The translations under genes were made by a program, and so were the position numbers. Below are positions 54,450 through 63,831 of a DNA stretch of 64,000 nucleotides, piece after piece. Origin of the DNA: Terrilactibacillus tamarindi. Its GTDB lineage: Bacteria > Bacillota > Bacilli > Bacillales > Sporolactobacillaceae. Position 1 is the first letter of the stretch. Every line of letters starts with the position of its first letter. The notes under the pieces are model-generated. The model worked only from the letters and a program-made list of their open reading frames with translations. It ran no database searches and had not been told where the DNA came from. The stretch covers positions 1-64,000 of the forward strand of contig NZ_WNHB01000012.1 of NCBI RefSeq assembly GCF_009718825.1, written 5' to 3'.

Positions 54450-55376
54450 TTATTTGACTCGAACAGAGTGTCCTTTTGGAAGTAGTCTGGCCATGAATTT
54501 GGTTCCTGACAGTGAGAAGACCACGAGAGCGATCCATATGAATATAAACGAGATGAATTGAACATGGGAGAAAGATTCCTTAAAAACGGTAAGACCAAGT
54601 ATCAGTGTCATTGTAGGTGCTATATATTGAAAGAAACCAAGCATGGAAAGTGGGATTCGTTTCCCTGCTTCTGCAAAACAAAGCAATGGTAAGGCGGTTG
54701 CAACCCCTGTTCCAATTAATAAAATGGTTGTCAAATGCGAGATATTCCCAAATGCAGCTGTTCCTTTTGCTTGAATAAAGATGAGAAACCCGAGAGCAAT
54801 CGGTGTGACAAAAAGGGTTTCATAGGTTAAGCCAATGGTGGAATCAAAATGGATAAATTTCTTAACAAGACCGTAAAAGCCAAATGATAAAGCGAGGGTT
54901 AAAGCCACATATGGAATTTGGCCATACTCGATCGTAAGAATTAAAACACCAACTGTCGCAAATCCAATCGCCACAATTTGCCATAAATTAAGTTTTTCTT
55001 TTAAAAAGATAATGGCAAGTAAAATACTAATGAGCGGGTTAATATAATAACCTAAACTCGTCTCAATGACATGCCCATTATTAACAGCCCATATGTACAC
55101 ACACCAATTAATGCTGATAAGAACGGCCGCTAAAAAAACCAGTATAAAATTCATCGGTTTGAACAGGACCTTAAAATTAACGATAAAGTCATGAAATCTC
55201 TTGTTCCAAATTAAAAGAACAATCATGAAGATGAAAGCCCAAAAGATTCGATGAGCCAATATTTCAAAAGCAGGGACCTCATTTAATGGTTTCCAATAAA
55301 GCGGGAAAATCCCCCACATAAAATAAGCGCCGATAGCACAAAAAATACCGATTTGATTTCTGTTTTCTGAATTCAT
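54450..55376 (-). CDS. EamA/RarD family transporter
   Basis: A 308-residue DMT-superfamily protein with about ten membrane helices and two EamA repeats. The RarD-type start MNSENRNQIGIFCAIGAYFM with GIFPLYWK is clear. Other RarD marks are HRIFWAF, INWCVYIWAVNNGHVIETSL and GYYINPLISILLA. RarD proteins are linked to chloramphenicol sensitivity in other bacteria, but the natural substrate is unknown. Convergent with ribH. Confidence 0.88.
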   Translation of the reverse strand: MNSENRNQIGIFCAIGAYFMWGIFPLYWKPLNEVPAFEILAHRIFWAFIFMIVLLIWNKRFHDFIVNFKVLFKPMNFILVFLAAVLISINWCVYIWAVNNGHVIETSLGYYINPLISILLAIIFLKEKLNLWQIVAIGFATVGVLILTIEYGQIPYVALTLALSFGFYGLVKKFIHFDSTIGLTYETLFVTPIALGFLIFIQAKGTAAFGNISHLTTILLIGTGVATALPLLCFAEAGKRIPLSMLGFFQYIAPTMTLILGLTVFKESFSHVQFISFIFIWIALVVFSLSGTKFMARLLPKGHSVRVK

Positions 55377-55404
55377 TCTTTTGCCCCATTTTCTTAAATG
55401 ATTT

Positions 55405-55947
55405 TTAACACAATGTTTGAAGGAATGCTTGATTGTAAAATTTAGCTATATTGATAGCCTTTTTATCTTGAAGAATATCCCCCGGTTTATTCCCTTTACC
55501 AAGAATATACCCTTCAAAAGAAGCACCTACAAAATCAAAGATATACTGAAATTGCATAATGAGAGGGAGTCCCTTTGTTTTTGGTTCGTCTCCTCCAACG
55601 GTAACAACATACATCTTCTTCTTATACATTCCCTGTTTAAAATTAAGTGATGGGTCTCGCATACTTTGTGACCAACGATCAATGAAATTCTTCATAAGGC
55701 CGCTCATCCCATACCAATATATTGGAGTCGAAAGGATAATCATATCATTTTCTAATACGTTTTTAATAATGGATTGATAATCATCCTTGATTGGCTGAAA
55801 GCCCTCATCAGTATGCCTTGCATCAATAATAGGATGGACAACTTTATCTCTAAGTGAGATATATTCATGTGGAATATTGTCTAAGAGGATATGTAAAAGA
55901 GTCTGTGTATTTCCATTACTTCGGCTATTTCCGTCTATAACGAGCAT
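55405..55947 (-). CDS. NAD(P)H-dependent flavin oxidoreductase (flavodoxin-like)
   Basis: A 180-residue flavodoxin-fold protein. The FMN-phosphate loop is DGNSRSNGNTQTLL, and the second flavin loop is STPIYWYGMSGLMKNFIDRW. It belongs to the iron-sulfur-flavoprotein/NADPH-dependent FMN reductase group. AGGGGGAG precedes the ATG. It lies about 28 bp upstream of the rarD-like gene in the same direction, so the two may share a transcript. Confidence 0.86.
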   Translation of the reverse strand: MLVIDGNSRSNGNTQTLLHILLDNIPHEYISLRDKVVHPIIDARHTDEGFQPIKDDYQSIIKNVLENDMIILSTPIYWYGMSGLMKNFIDRWSQSMRDPSLNFKQGMYKKKMYVVTVGGDEPKTKGLPLIMQFQYIFDFVGASFEGYILGKGNKPGDILQDKKAINIAKFYNQAFLQTLC

Positions 55948-56281
55948 TTTATCTCCCCCTCGTTAACTATAAAAGCTGTTTTCCCAAATAACTAACAAAC
56001 AATCTCTTAGAAAAGAGTCAAAGATTCCTTGTCACTGTTTAAAAAAATGTCAGTTAATAAATCACTAGTAATATTGTATATCTTAATTATGATTCAGTAA
56101 AATAGATAGATATGATAAGTTCTATCGGTTTATCTGATAAAAGAATAAAATGGAGATTAGACATTTAAAACTATTGTAGATTGTCATGCGTTTGCCAAAG
56201 CATCTCATCATCGCCTAATCTAAGAAGAAATTTAATCACGTTATAATTTGGATGGCATTTTTTATCTTTCCATAAGGTTAT

Positions 56282-56306
56282 GTTTAGATTTATCTCGATG
56301 GGGAAT
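56282..56306 (+). promoter_or_regulatory. sigma-B-type promoter
   Basis: GTTTAG (56282-56287), a 13-bp spacer and GGGAAT (56301-56306) match the GTTTAA-N13-GGGTAT consensus of the general-stress sigma factor. It lies 34 bp before the CsbD-like gene. Confidence 0.7.
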
Positions 56307-56339
56307 ATAAAAACTAACCTAAGACAGGAGGTATAATGG

Positions 56340-56540
56340 ATGTCAAACACAACAGACAAAGTCAAAGCTGCTTATACGAAAGTCAAAGGTGAAGTGAAAG
56401 AGAAAGCTGGATACTATACGGATAACGCTGAAACCGAAGCGGAAGGAAAAAAAGATAAAATTAAAGCCAAAGTTCAAGAGAATGTGAACGAAGCGAAAGA
56501 TGTACGAGATGACTTTAAGAAAAAAATCAATAAAGATTAA
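56340..56540 (+). CDS. CsbD-like general stress protein
   Basis: A 66-residue, highly charged, helical protein (KVKGEVKEKAGYYTDN, GKKDKIKAKVQENVNEAKDV). The repeated K-x-K-G-K/E-x-K-E pattern is that of the CsbD family, induced by sigma-B in B. subtilis. AGGAGG eight bases upstream fixes the ATG. The sigma-B-type promoter just before it supports a general-stress role. The molecular function of CsbD proteins is not known. Confidence 0.82.
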   Translation: MSNTTDKVKAAYTKVKGEVKEKAGYYTDNAETEAEGKKDKIKAKVQENVNEAKDVRDDFKKKINKD

Positions 56541-56621
56541 AATAAAATTTAAGTCTTGAAACATAATAAGGCAGTGTGACATATGTATTGTCATGCTGTC
56601 TTTTTATGATGAATATTTAAG

Positions 56622-56777
56622 AGGAAGTTCAAAAAGTCACCAAATAATAAGCTGCGAATCTCTACGTTGGCTTGTTATTCCGGTCCTCATGTAGTAAAAA
56701 CCTACATTCCGGTCCTCAAAACGGCGCTGCCTTAACCTTCTTGCTTCCAATTTGTCGCCTTTTTGAACATGCACTTT
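56622..56777. mobile_element. MITE-like element, copy 3
   Basis: A 156-bp element, the inverse of copy 1 at 30981-31134: ends GTTCAAAAAGTCACCAAAT and TTGTCGCCTTTTTGAAC, with two TTCCGGTCCTCA blocks around a TACTACAT hairpin. Noncoding. Confidence 0.8.
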
Positions 56778-56929
56778 AAGTACCACCGTCACGAAAAAGC
56801 CTTCTAGAATTCAATGAAAATTCCACTAATGGAAGTTACAAATTTTTTTCTAAGAATCGACAAAAATACATAATCAACAAAATAAATTGATCCAAATTGT
56901 GATAAGATGAAGGAAATAGAATATCGGTG

Positions 56930-56949
56930 TTATGTTATAACTCATAACA
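56930..56949 (+). promoter_or_regulatory. possible operator upstream of the aminotransferase
   Basis: An inverted repeat GTTATG-8nt-CATAAC lies about 80 bp before the start. No dedicated regulator is next to it. The remaining gap holds only the MITE and AT-rich sequence. Confidence 0.35.
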
Positions 56950-57027
56950 ATTCTCTTCAGGTGAAAGGCCTGGAAGTACATTTAGAAAGAGTTATTTCAT
57001 GATCCATACAAAATTGGAGGCATTAAA

Positions 57028-58230
57028 ATGGGTAGTCAATTTTCAGAACGATGTAATCATGTACAGGCTTCAGAAACAAGAGAAATTTTAAAGGTTACCG
57101 CGAAACCTGAAGTTATTTCATTTGCGGGTGGACTTCCAGCCCCTGAACTTTTTCCCATTGAAGATATTAAAGTAGCATGTGAAGCCGTGCTTACAGAATC
57201 TGGTCAATCTGCATTGCAGTACAGCACGACAGAAGGCTATGTTCCTTTAAGACAAGAAATTGTTAAACGGATGAAGGCCATCGAAATTGAAACTTCTGTT
57301 GACAATGTGATCATCACAGGGGGGTCTCAACAAGGGTTAGATTTAACAGGCAAGCTTTTTATTGATGAAGGCGATACCGTCATCTGTGAAAGTCCTACCT
57401 ATTTAGCTGCCATCAATGCTTTTAAAGTATATAATGCCAATTTTGTTGAAGTAGCCATGGATGACGATGGAATGAAAATGGACGAATTAGAAAAAGCCTT
57501 AAAAGCCAATCCTCAAGCTAAATTTATATACACGATTCCGGATTTTCAAAACCCAACTGGTCGAACAATGAAGTTGGATCGAAGAAAAAAAATGGTTGAA
57601 CTCGCCAATAAATACGATATCGTCATTCTTGAAGACAATCCTTATGGAGCGGTTCGTTTTGCCGGTGAAGCCCTTCCACCTGTCAAACACTTTGACACAG
57701 AGGGCCGGGTTATTTACTTAAGTACTTTTTCAAAAATCTTTACTCCCGGATTACGTCTAGGTTGGATTTGTGCAGATACAAGGTTTATTGAAAAATATGT
57801 GGCATTTAAGCAATCAGCTGATTTACATACAGATAGCTTTGCTCAAATGATTACAGCTAAATATATGGAGCTATTCGACATTGAGGCTCATATTCTTAAA
57901 ATTAAAGAGGTATACCGCTCAAGACGTGAAAAAATGATGCAATGTATTGACAAATACTTTCCTAAACAAGCTAAACATAGTGCCCCTGAAGGTGGTTTGT
58001 TTATCTGGGTTGAACTACCTGGAGACATTGATACACAGGATATCTTTAATGAATGTATTAAGAATAATGTGGCCTTTGTACCAGGAAAACCTTTCTTCCC
58101 AAATAGTGCACAAAGAAATACATTCCGTTTAAATTATTCAAACATGCCAGAAGATCGTATCGAAGAAGGCATGAAGCGTTTGGGTGAAGTACTCACTCGG
58201 CGTGTTAATGAACAAACGGTCGCTAAATAA
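57028..58230 (+). CDS. PLP-dependent class I/II aminotransferase
   Basis: A 400-residue aminotransferase of the 2-aminoadipate/kynurenine-type subgroup. The start SFAGGLPAPELFP, then EGYVPLRQEIVKRMK and IITGGSQQGLDL, are typical. The PLP lysine lies in STFSKIFTPGLRLGW. The substrate-side DFQNPTGRTMKLDRR and the closing FRLNYSNMPED complete the fold. GGAGG precedes the ATG. Aromatic or branched amino acids or 2-aminoadipate are possible substrates. Confidence 0.9.
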   Translation: MGSQFSERCNHVQASETREILKVTAKPEVISFAGGLPAPELFPIEDIKVACEAVLTESGQSALQYSTTEGYVPLRQEIVKRMKAIEIETSVDNVIITGGSQQGLDLTGKLFIDEGDTVICESPTYLAAINAFKVYNANFVEVAMDDDGMKMDELEKALKANPQAKFIYTIPDFQNPTGRTMKLDRRKKMVELANKYDIVILEDNPYGAVRFAGEALPPVKHFDTEGRVIYLSTFSKIFTPGLRLGWICADTRFIEKYVAFKQSADLHTDSFAQMITAKYMELFDIEAHILKIKEVYRSRREKMMQCIDKYFPKQAKHSAPEGGLFIWVELPGDIDTQDIFNECIKNNVAFVPGKPFFPNSAQRNTFRLNYSNMPEDRIEEGMKRLGEVLTRRVNEQTVAK

Positions 58231-58280
58231 AGTGAAACTTCCATCAGTGGGGGTCTTTACTTGCCGTTAAGGCGGGATAA
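58227..58280. repeat. 155-bp hairpin element, internally deleted copy C
   Basis: In inverse orientation the two ends of elements A/B are joined directly: AGTGAAACTTCCATCAGTGG, then GGGTCTTTACTTGCCGTTAA and GGCGGGATAA. The 100-bp middle is missing, as if by recombination between the two CCCCCAC stretches. One end covers the stop codon of the aminotransferase gene. Confidence 0.8.
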
Positions 58281-58499
58281 ATGATACAGGTTTAAATAGA
58301 CAGTGAAAATCTACTTTTCACGGTCTATTTCTAGATTAATAACTCTGAAAATTTATTTTTTTGATTGGTGATTAAAATAGGTTGAACGAGGGAATATTGC
58401 AGAAATGTTTGAATGGGTATGAACGATTACCATGGTTAGATAAAAATACGACTGTTGAAGAAAAAAACACAATATGTCAATTATAAATATGATTTGAGG

Positions 58500-58527
58500 A
58501 AAAAAAAGAACCCGCGATGGCGGGTTC
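58500..58527 (-). terminator. serC terminator
   Basis: A perfect 8-bp GAACCCGC/GCGGGTTC stem with a GATG loop is followed, on the minus strand, by a run of seven or more T. Confidence 0.85.
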
Positions 58528-58535
58528 TTTATGGT

Positions 58536-59621
58536 TTATTTAACTTGTTGTTGAAACTTTTTCATAAATTCAGCAAGTTGGCTGACATTTTCAAGGGAAA
58601 CAGCGTTATAGATCGAAGCACGGCATCCTCCAACTGAACGGTGACCATTCAATCCAACAAAACCGGCTTCTTTCGCTTGATTAAGGAAGTCTTTTGATAG
58701 TTCATCTGTCGGAAGAGTAAAGGTCACATTCATTTTCGAACGGCTATCTTTTTCTGCATGTCCTTTATAAAAACCATCACTACCATCAATCACATCATAT
58801 AAAAGTTGGGCTTTTTGTTGATTTATTTTAGCAATGGCCTCAACCCCGCCAACATTCTCTGCCCATTTAAGAACGAGAGATAATAGATAGATTCCTAGAG
58901 TAGGTGGTGTATTGAATAAAGAATTGCTTTTAGCATGTGTGTTGTAATTTAACATCGTAGGTAAGTTGTCACTTGAACGTTCCAATAGATCTTTTTTAAT
59001 AATAACAACGGTTACGCCAGATGGTCCCAAATTCTTTTGTGCACCAGCATAAATGAGGTCGAATTGTTCGACGTTAAGTGGGCGACTAAGAATGTCACTT
59101 GACATATCGGCCACGAGAGGAACTGTCAGACCTTCAGGGAAATCTTGCCACTCAGTACCGTAAATTGTATTGTTGCTTGTGATGTGAACATAAGCTGCAT
59201 TTTCAGGAATTGTATTTTTATCAAATTCAGGAATGAATGTATAGTTAGAATCCTTACTTGATGCAAGGACGGTCGTTTCACCTAGTTTTTCCGCTTCTTT
59301 TAATGCCTTTTGGGACCAAGATCCAGTCAAGACATAAGCCCCAACTTTTCCTTCTGTAAGGATATTCATTGGAATCATTGTAAATTGAAGACTTGCTCCA
59401 CCTTGAAGTAAGAGAACTTCATAGTTGTCAGGAATCGATAATAAGTTACGTAAACGTGTAATAGCTTCATTATGAACATCATCATACGTTTTACTGCGAT
59501 GGCTTAATTCCATTACGGACATGCCTGTATGATTAAAGTCCATCCATGTTTTCTTAGCTTCTTCTAGCACCCACTCAGGTAGTGCAGCGGGTCCAGCGTT
59601 AAAATTCAATGCGCGATTCAT
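58536..59621 (-). CDS. serC: phosphoserine aminotransferase SerC
   Basis: The PLP enzyme of serine synthesis that turns 3-phosphohydroxypyruvate into phosphoserine. The start is RALNFNAGPAALPEWVLEEA. Further marks are GGASLQFTMIPMN, TSNNTIYGTEW, the PLP lysine in YAGAQKNLGPSGVT and the tail GHRSVGGCRASIYNAV. GGGAGG seven bases upstream selects ATG 59621; the frame extends five codons further but is not used. About 361 residues, as in other bacilli. Confidence 0.95.
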   Translation of the reverse strand: MNRALNFNAGPAALPEWVLEEAKKTWMDFNHTGMSVMELSHRSKTYDDVHNEAITRLRNLLSIPDNYEVLLLQGGASLQFTMIPMNILTEGKVGAYVLTGSWSQKALKEAEKLGETTVLASSKDSNYTFIPEFDKNTIPENAAYVHITSNNTIYGTEWQDFPEGLTVPLVADMSSDILSRPLNVEQFDLIYAGAQKNLGPSGVTVVIIKKDLLERSSDNLPTMLNYNTHAKSNSLFNTPPTLGIYLLSLVLKWAENVGGVEAIAKINQQKAQLLYDVIDGSDGFYKGHAEKDSRSKMNVTFTLPTDELSKDFLNQAKEAGFVGLNGHRSVGGCRASIYNAVSLENVSQLAEFMKKFQQQVK

Positions 59622-59784
59622 TGTATGGCCTCCCAAAGTAAAAGCTTTATTCGCTATTTTGCGAAAGTAAAAATTGTGTAACCCTATTGTACCAAAAGTT
59701 AAACCAAATGAAGCGAAAAATATCGAAATTTATGATTTATTTTTTATTTTAAGGATTCAATTTTCACAAAATATATAACTTTAT

Positions 59785-59825
59785 CCAAAAAAGACATGTA
59801 GATAGAAACCTACATGTCTTTTAAT
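59785..59825. terminator. bidirectional terminator
   Basis: The stem AAAAGACATGTAG/CTACATGTCTTTT has an 8-nt loop and lies just past the EamA gene stop on the minus strand. Confidence 0.8.
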
Positions 59826-59844
59826 TAAACAATATAACTTGCAT

Positions 59845-60831
59845 TTAATGTGCATGTCGAATCGGACGGTGATGTCTCCTTCGTTGCGTTTTTCTTTTTG
59901 CAAGTTTAGGAGTTTTGTTAGTTAATAATGTTATGGTTGATCCTGCTAGAATCAATACGATTCCGATAATGGTATTAATCGTTATGGCCTCGTGTATCAG
60001 GATTAAAGCAAAAATCGGTGATAAAGCAGGTTTAATAAAGAAGACCATTGATGCTGTTGTTACATTGGTTGCTTCCATAGCTAGGAAGTAAAAAGCAAAT
60101 CCGAATCCGGTGACAAAAACGCCTACGTAAATTAAGCTAGGTAAACTATGCCAACTAATGCCATGAATGATGGGGATGTTACTAAACGTTTCAAGTCCAT
60201 GGTTCGTGAGCCATGATGATACCAAGGGCACCCTTGAGATCAGCATGAGCACGAACATTTCGAGACTACCCATTAAAAAGCTGAAACTACTGAGGACAAC
60301 GCCATCAAATCCGTTCTTCTTACTTCCTTTGCTACCGATAACACCATAAATCGCAAAAGCGAAAGCTGAGAGTAAAGCGAGTAATATACTTAATGCATGA
60401 CTTAATTGAAAAGGATTAATGATACAAACAATACCTATTAGACTAATCATTAATGATAACAAAACTTGTTTGGTTATTTTTTCGTTTAGTAGAAAATGGG
60501 CTAGAGGAATGATGAAGATTGGGTTACAACTAAAAAGGATGGCGACAATCGATGCTTTTCCGTAAATGATCGATATCTGAAATAAACTCATACTTATAAC
60601 AACCATAATTAATCCGGTTAAAGCAAAAAAAGTGAAATGACGTTTTTCAAGTGATACATTTCTCGCGCGCAAATGTTTAATCGCGAGTGGCATTAATATT
60701 ATAGATCCGATAAGAAAACGCATAAATGTAATCTGAATTGAGTTAAAATCATGTGCTGCTTGTTTTAAAGCGATTTCCATCGTACTAAATAAAATCGCAG
60801 ATAGAAAAATATAAATAAAACCTTTCTTCAT
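59845..60831 (-). CDS. EamA-family DMT transporter
   Basis: A 328-residue transporter with about ten helices and two EamA repeats (QITFMRFLIGSIILMPLAI; GKASIVAILFSCNPIFIIPL; TTASMVFFIKPALSPIFALI). The tail is basic (RKTQRRRHHRPIRHAH). It is divergent from a LysR regulator with a 300-bp gap, a layout that points to LysR control. Substrate unknown, perhaps amino acids or metabolites. Confidence 0.88.
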   Translation of the reverse strand: MKKGFIYIFLSAILFSTMEIALKQAAHDFNSIQITFMRFLIGSIILMPLAIKHLRARNVSLEKRHFTFFALTGLIMVVISMSLFQISIIYGKASIVAILFSCNPIFIIPLAHFLLNEKITKQVLLSLMISLIGIVCIINPFQLSHALSILLALLSAFAFAIYGVIGSKGSKKNGFDGVVLSSFSFLMGSLEMFVLMLISRVPLVSSWLTNHGLETFSNIPIIHGISWHSLPSLIYVGVFVTGFGFAFYFLAMEATNVTTASMVFFIKPALSPIFALILIHEAITINTIIGIVLILAGSTITLLTNKTPKLAKRKTQRRRHHRPIRHAH

Positions 60832-61130
60832 TTTCTAATTCATCTCCAAATGTCTCGTCAAAGTTGTGAATGTAAATGCATAAAGCAAAGTAACATGAGA
60901 TTAATTGCCTCGCTATGATTAGAATTCTTCCTCACATCTAGTTGCATTCATTCTTATAGTATTAGTATAATGATTCACAAAGTATATTTAAAATATCTAT
61001 AAAGTATCGAAGTATACGAAAAGAATATGTGAGTATGACTAAACAAAAGTTATTGATCAACTATTAGACTCACTCTTTAACAATTATACTCTGTTAATCA
61101 ACCTTTAATAAGATCTAGGAGATGTCTGGT
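60832..61130. other. divergent intergenic region between EamA and lysR genes
   Basis: Roughly 300 bp, AT-rich. It holds an A/T-rich palindromic stretch around 60985-61020 (AAGTATATTTAAAATATC and AAGTATCGAAGTATACG) that could bind the LysR protein, but no clear T-N11-A box with good symmetry. Confidence 0.35.
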
Positions 61131-62048
61131 GTGGATATTCGGCAATTAAAATATTTTTTAGCGGTGTCTGAAGAACAACAAATCACAGCAGCAGCAAAAA
61201 AGTTACACATTTCGCAACCACCATTAAGTCATCAAATTAAGCTATTAGAAGAAGAATTAAACGTTCAATTATTTGAGAGAGGGAGTCGAAATGTACAGCT
61301 GACTGAAGCGGGAACCATTTTAAGACACCGAGCGGAGGAAATACTTGAACTCATTAAGTTAACTATCAAGGAATTAAACGATGTTAATGAGGGAATACAT
61401 GGCACATTAAGTATTGGAACCGTTGCCTCTTCTTATTCTACCGTCATCCCCGAACGATTAAGTTCCTTTCATGATAAGTATCCCAATGTTAATTTTCAAA
61501 TTTGGGAAGGGGATACCTATCGAATAACCGAGTTATTAGACAATGGTGTCATTGAGTTTGGATTTATTCGGACACCCTATAATACAGAACATTATGACTC
61601 ACTCGTTCTGCCTCACAAAGCCCACAACGATCCGATGATTGCCGTTGTAAATGATAATCACAATTTTTTATCGGAAATAGATGTCGATGTCATATCACTT
61701 TCCGCAATGAAAGGTAAACCGATTATTATTCATCGAAGATATGAAGAAAGATTAGTTAAAGCATGTAAAAAGCAGACATTTAAGCCAGATATGGTTTGCG
61801 TTAGTGACGACATTAGGTCTATGTTGACAATGGCAGATGCAGGTCTAGGTATCGCCATTGTTCCGAAATCGACGATACATTTGGTGGCGAATGATCATTT
61901 GATTTATAAAGAAATTAATGAACCCAGCTTAGAGACAACGGTAGCCCTTATTTGGGTTAGAAATCGGTACTTATCAGCAACCGCACGTCACTTCATTGCT
62001 AAATTTTCCGCATGGAAGGATCAAATGGAAGAGGATAACCAATTTTAG
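61131..62048 (+). CDS. LysR-family transcriptional regulator
   Basis: A 305-residue LysR protein. The helix-turn-helix reads DIRQLKYFLAVSEEQQITAA then HISQPPLSHQIKLLEEELNV. The effector domain runs from about 90 (LSIGTVASSYSTVIPERLSS) to the end, and is full length. AGGAG nine bases upstream of GTG 61131 gives the usual start; ATG 61122 abuts the site. It is likely the regulator of the divergent EamA transporter. Effector unknown. Confidence 0.9.
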   Translation: MDIRQLKYFLAVSEEQQITAAAKKLHISQPPLSHQIKLLEEELNVQLFERGSRNVQLTEAGTILRHRAEEILELIKLTIKELNDVNEGIHGTLSIGTVASSYSTVIPERLSSFHDKYPNVNFQIWEGDTYRITELLDNGVIEFGFIRTPYNTEHYDSLVLPHKAHNDPMIAVVNDNHNFLSEIDVDVISLSAMKGKPIIIHRRYEERLVKACKKQTFKPDMVCVSDDIRSMLTMADAGLGIAIVPKSTIHLVANDHLIYKEINEPSLETTVALIWVRNRYLSATARHFIAKFSAWKDQMEEDNQF

Positions 62049-62116
62049 ATCAACTGGAGATTTTTGTTCTCACCTATATTTACCAATAGGATAAGTAGAG
62101 TCATAACTTAAAAGAA

Positions 62117-62167
62117 GAAAAAGGTGGCTTCCCAAGATTAAAAAAATGGGGACGTCACCTTTTTTAT
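62117..62167 (+). terminator. terminator after lysR
   Basis: The stem AAGGTG-CTTCCC pairs with GGGGA-TCACCTT with mismatches and is followed by a T-run. Confidence 0.6.
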
Positions 62168-62216
62168 TGTAAAATTAATCGAATTCTAAGTTATATGTCA
62201 TGCGTGTATTTGATTT

Positions 62217-62374
62217 TTATCCCGACTTAACGGCAAGTAAAGACCCCCCACCTCAAGATTCTGAGTAGTCAAAGAAGATAGGTGGGGGATCAACTGCCCG
62301 TAAAGGTCCGATTGGTTCAGCTAACCATGAGTGGGGGATGAAGAAAACCCCCACTCATGGAAGTTTCACTTTAT
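62217..62374. repeat. 155-bp hairpin element, copy B
   Basis: Almost identical to 50157-50312. The second hairpin is CCATGAGTGGGGG/CCCCCACTCATGG, that is, one base pair is flipped on both arms relative to copy A. It lies between lysR and the amidohydrolase gene end. Confidence 0.85.
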
Positions 62375-62394
62375 CTATTTAATCTTCAAAACTC

Positions 62395-63729
62395 TCATTT
62401 TAAATTGGCTCGTTTTAGTAGGTTTTGCATCGTCTTATTTGATTCGCTTAAGGTTAAGGCTTTATCAATGGTTTTCATGATGTGATTTTCCATGACGATT
62501 TTTCCATCAATGATCGTTGTTTCCACATCCGCTCTCGTTGCAGAATAGACGATACGTGAGATAGGATCCACATCAAACGATGGATAGGTATGAAATTGGT
62601 TAAGATCTAAAATGGCTAAGTCTGCTTTCTTACCGACCTCAAGACTTCCTATTTCATCACTCATACCTACAGCTTTTGCTCCGCCTATAGTTGCCATTTG
62701 AAAAACTTCTTTTGCATTCATGACGGTTGGACCGTGATGGGGCTTATGAATCAGAGCCGCTAATCGCATTTCATTTAACATATTGAGGTTATTATTACAT
62801 GGTGCTCCATCTGCTCCTAGACTTAATGTAATACCCTCTTGGTGCATATGTGGAATATCAGCGATCCCAGACGCTAATTTTAGGTTTGAACCAGGACAAT
62901 GACTGACATTGACTCCTCGTTCTCGAATGATTTCTTTTTCCTCATCATTAAGCCAAATGCAATGGGCTAAAATGAGTCGCTCGTTGGCCAGTCCAATGTG
63001 GTCAAGATATACAACGTTACGCATGCCTGTCTCTGCTTCAACGATTTCGATTTCTCCCTTATTTTCTGAGGCATGAGTATGTACTTTCACTTGATAGTGA
63101 TCCGATAGCGAAGAGACTTCTTTTAATAATTCTTCTGTGCATGATATGACAAAACGTGGTGTGAAAGCATATTGAATCCGTCCCTGATCGTGTCCGTGCC
63201 ATTTTTCAAGAAGATCAACACTCTGTTGAATGGAATCAGCCGTGTTCTCTTGCAGTCCAAAAGGAACTTCATCTCCTTTATCCATCATAACTTTACCTGA
63301 AATGGCTCTCATTCCACTTTGGCTAATGGCTTGAAATGCAAAGTCTGTATGATGGACTGTTTCCATATCAACGATGGTTGTTGTACCGCTCTCAATCATC
63401 TCACCTAAACCTAGCATGGCAGAATAATAGATAGATTCTTCATTATGAGCCGCCTCAAGTGGCCAAATGCGTTTTTTTAACCAATCAAGTAATTCTAGGT
63501 CATCTCCTTTTCCACGAAAGAGCGTTTGGCAAAGATGGATATGAGTTTGAACAAAACCAGGTATGACTGTACGGTGAGTGGCATCAATAATTTTATCCAC
63601 CGAATTTGTACTTAGATTGGGCGCGATGGCTTCAATTCGGTCGTTGTTTATTAGAATATCGCCAATAAAAATATCATCATTTTGATTCATTGTAATGATC
63701 TCAGCATGTTTAATTAATATTTTCCCCAT
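62395..63729 (-). CDS. amidohydrolase, deaminase type (SAH/MTA/5'-deoxyadenosine or purine-like)
   Basis: A 444-residue TIM-barrel amidohydrolase related to MtaD/DadD nucleoside deaminases and to guanine/8-oxoguanine-type deaminases. Metal ligands are seen in QTHIHLCQTLFRGKGDD, a His in KVHTHASENKGE, a His-Cys in LILAHCIWL and the catalytic Asp in LGADGAPCNNNL. The terminal GSLEVGKKADLAILDL is a family mark. GGAGG seven bases upstream fixes the ATG at 63729. The leader carries a purine-riboswitch-like RNA, so the natural substrate is probably a purine or purine derivative. Confidence 0.87.
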   Translation of the reverse strand: MGKILIKHAEIITMNQNDDIFIGDILINNDRIEAIAPNLSTNSVDKIIDATHRTVIPGFVQTHIHLCQTLFRGKGDDLELLDWLKKRIWPLEAAHNEESIYYSAMLGLGEMIESGTTTIVDMETVHHTDFAFQAISQSGMRAISGKVMMDKGDEVPFGLQENTADSIQQSVDLLEKWHGHDQGRIQYAFTPRFVISCTEELLKEVSSLSDHYQVKVHTHASENKGEIEIVEAETGMRNVVYLDHIGLANERLILAHCIWLNDEEKEIIRERGVNVSHCPGSNLKLASGIADIPHMHQEGITLSLGADGAPCNNNLNMLNEMRLAALIHKPHHGPTVMNAKEVFQMATIGGAKAVGMSDEIGSLEVGKKADLAILDLNQFHTYPSFDVDPISRIVYSATRADVETTIIDGKIVMENHIMKTIDKALTLSESNKTMQNLLKRANLK

Positions 63730-63831
63730 TAAAAAATCCTCCATTTTTTAGTGTAAGGTCATTAATGTATAGTATATTCATGAACGTCGTGATAAAGAGT
63801 CATTTTACTCTATTTACGAAAAACATAGCTA

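Noticed and set aside
58455-58637. Plus-strand gene opposite the serC 3' end
   Set aside because: It runs through the serC terminator and coding region in antisense, and has no ribosome binding site.
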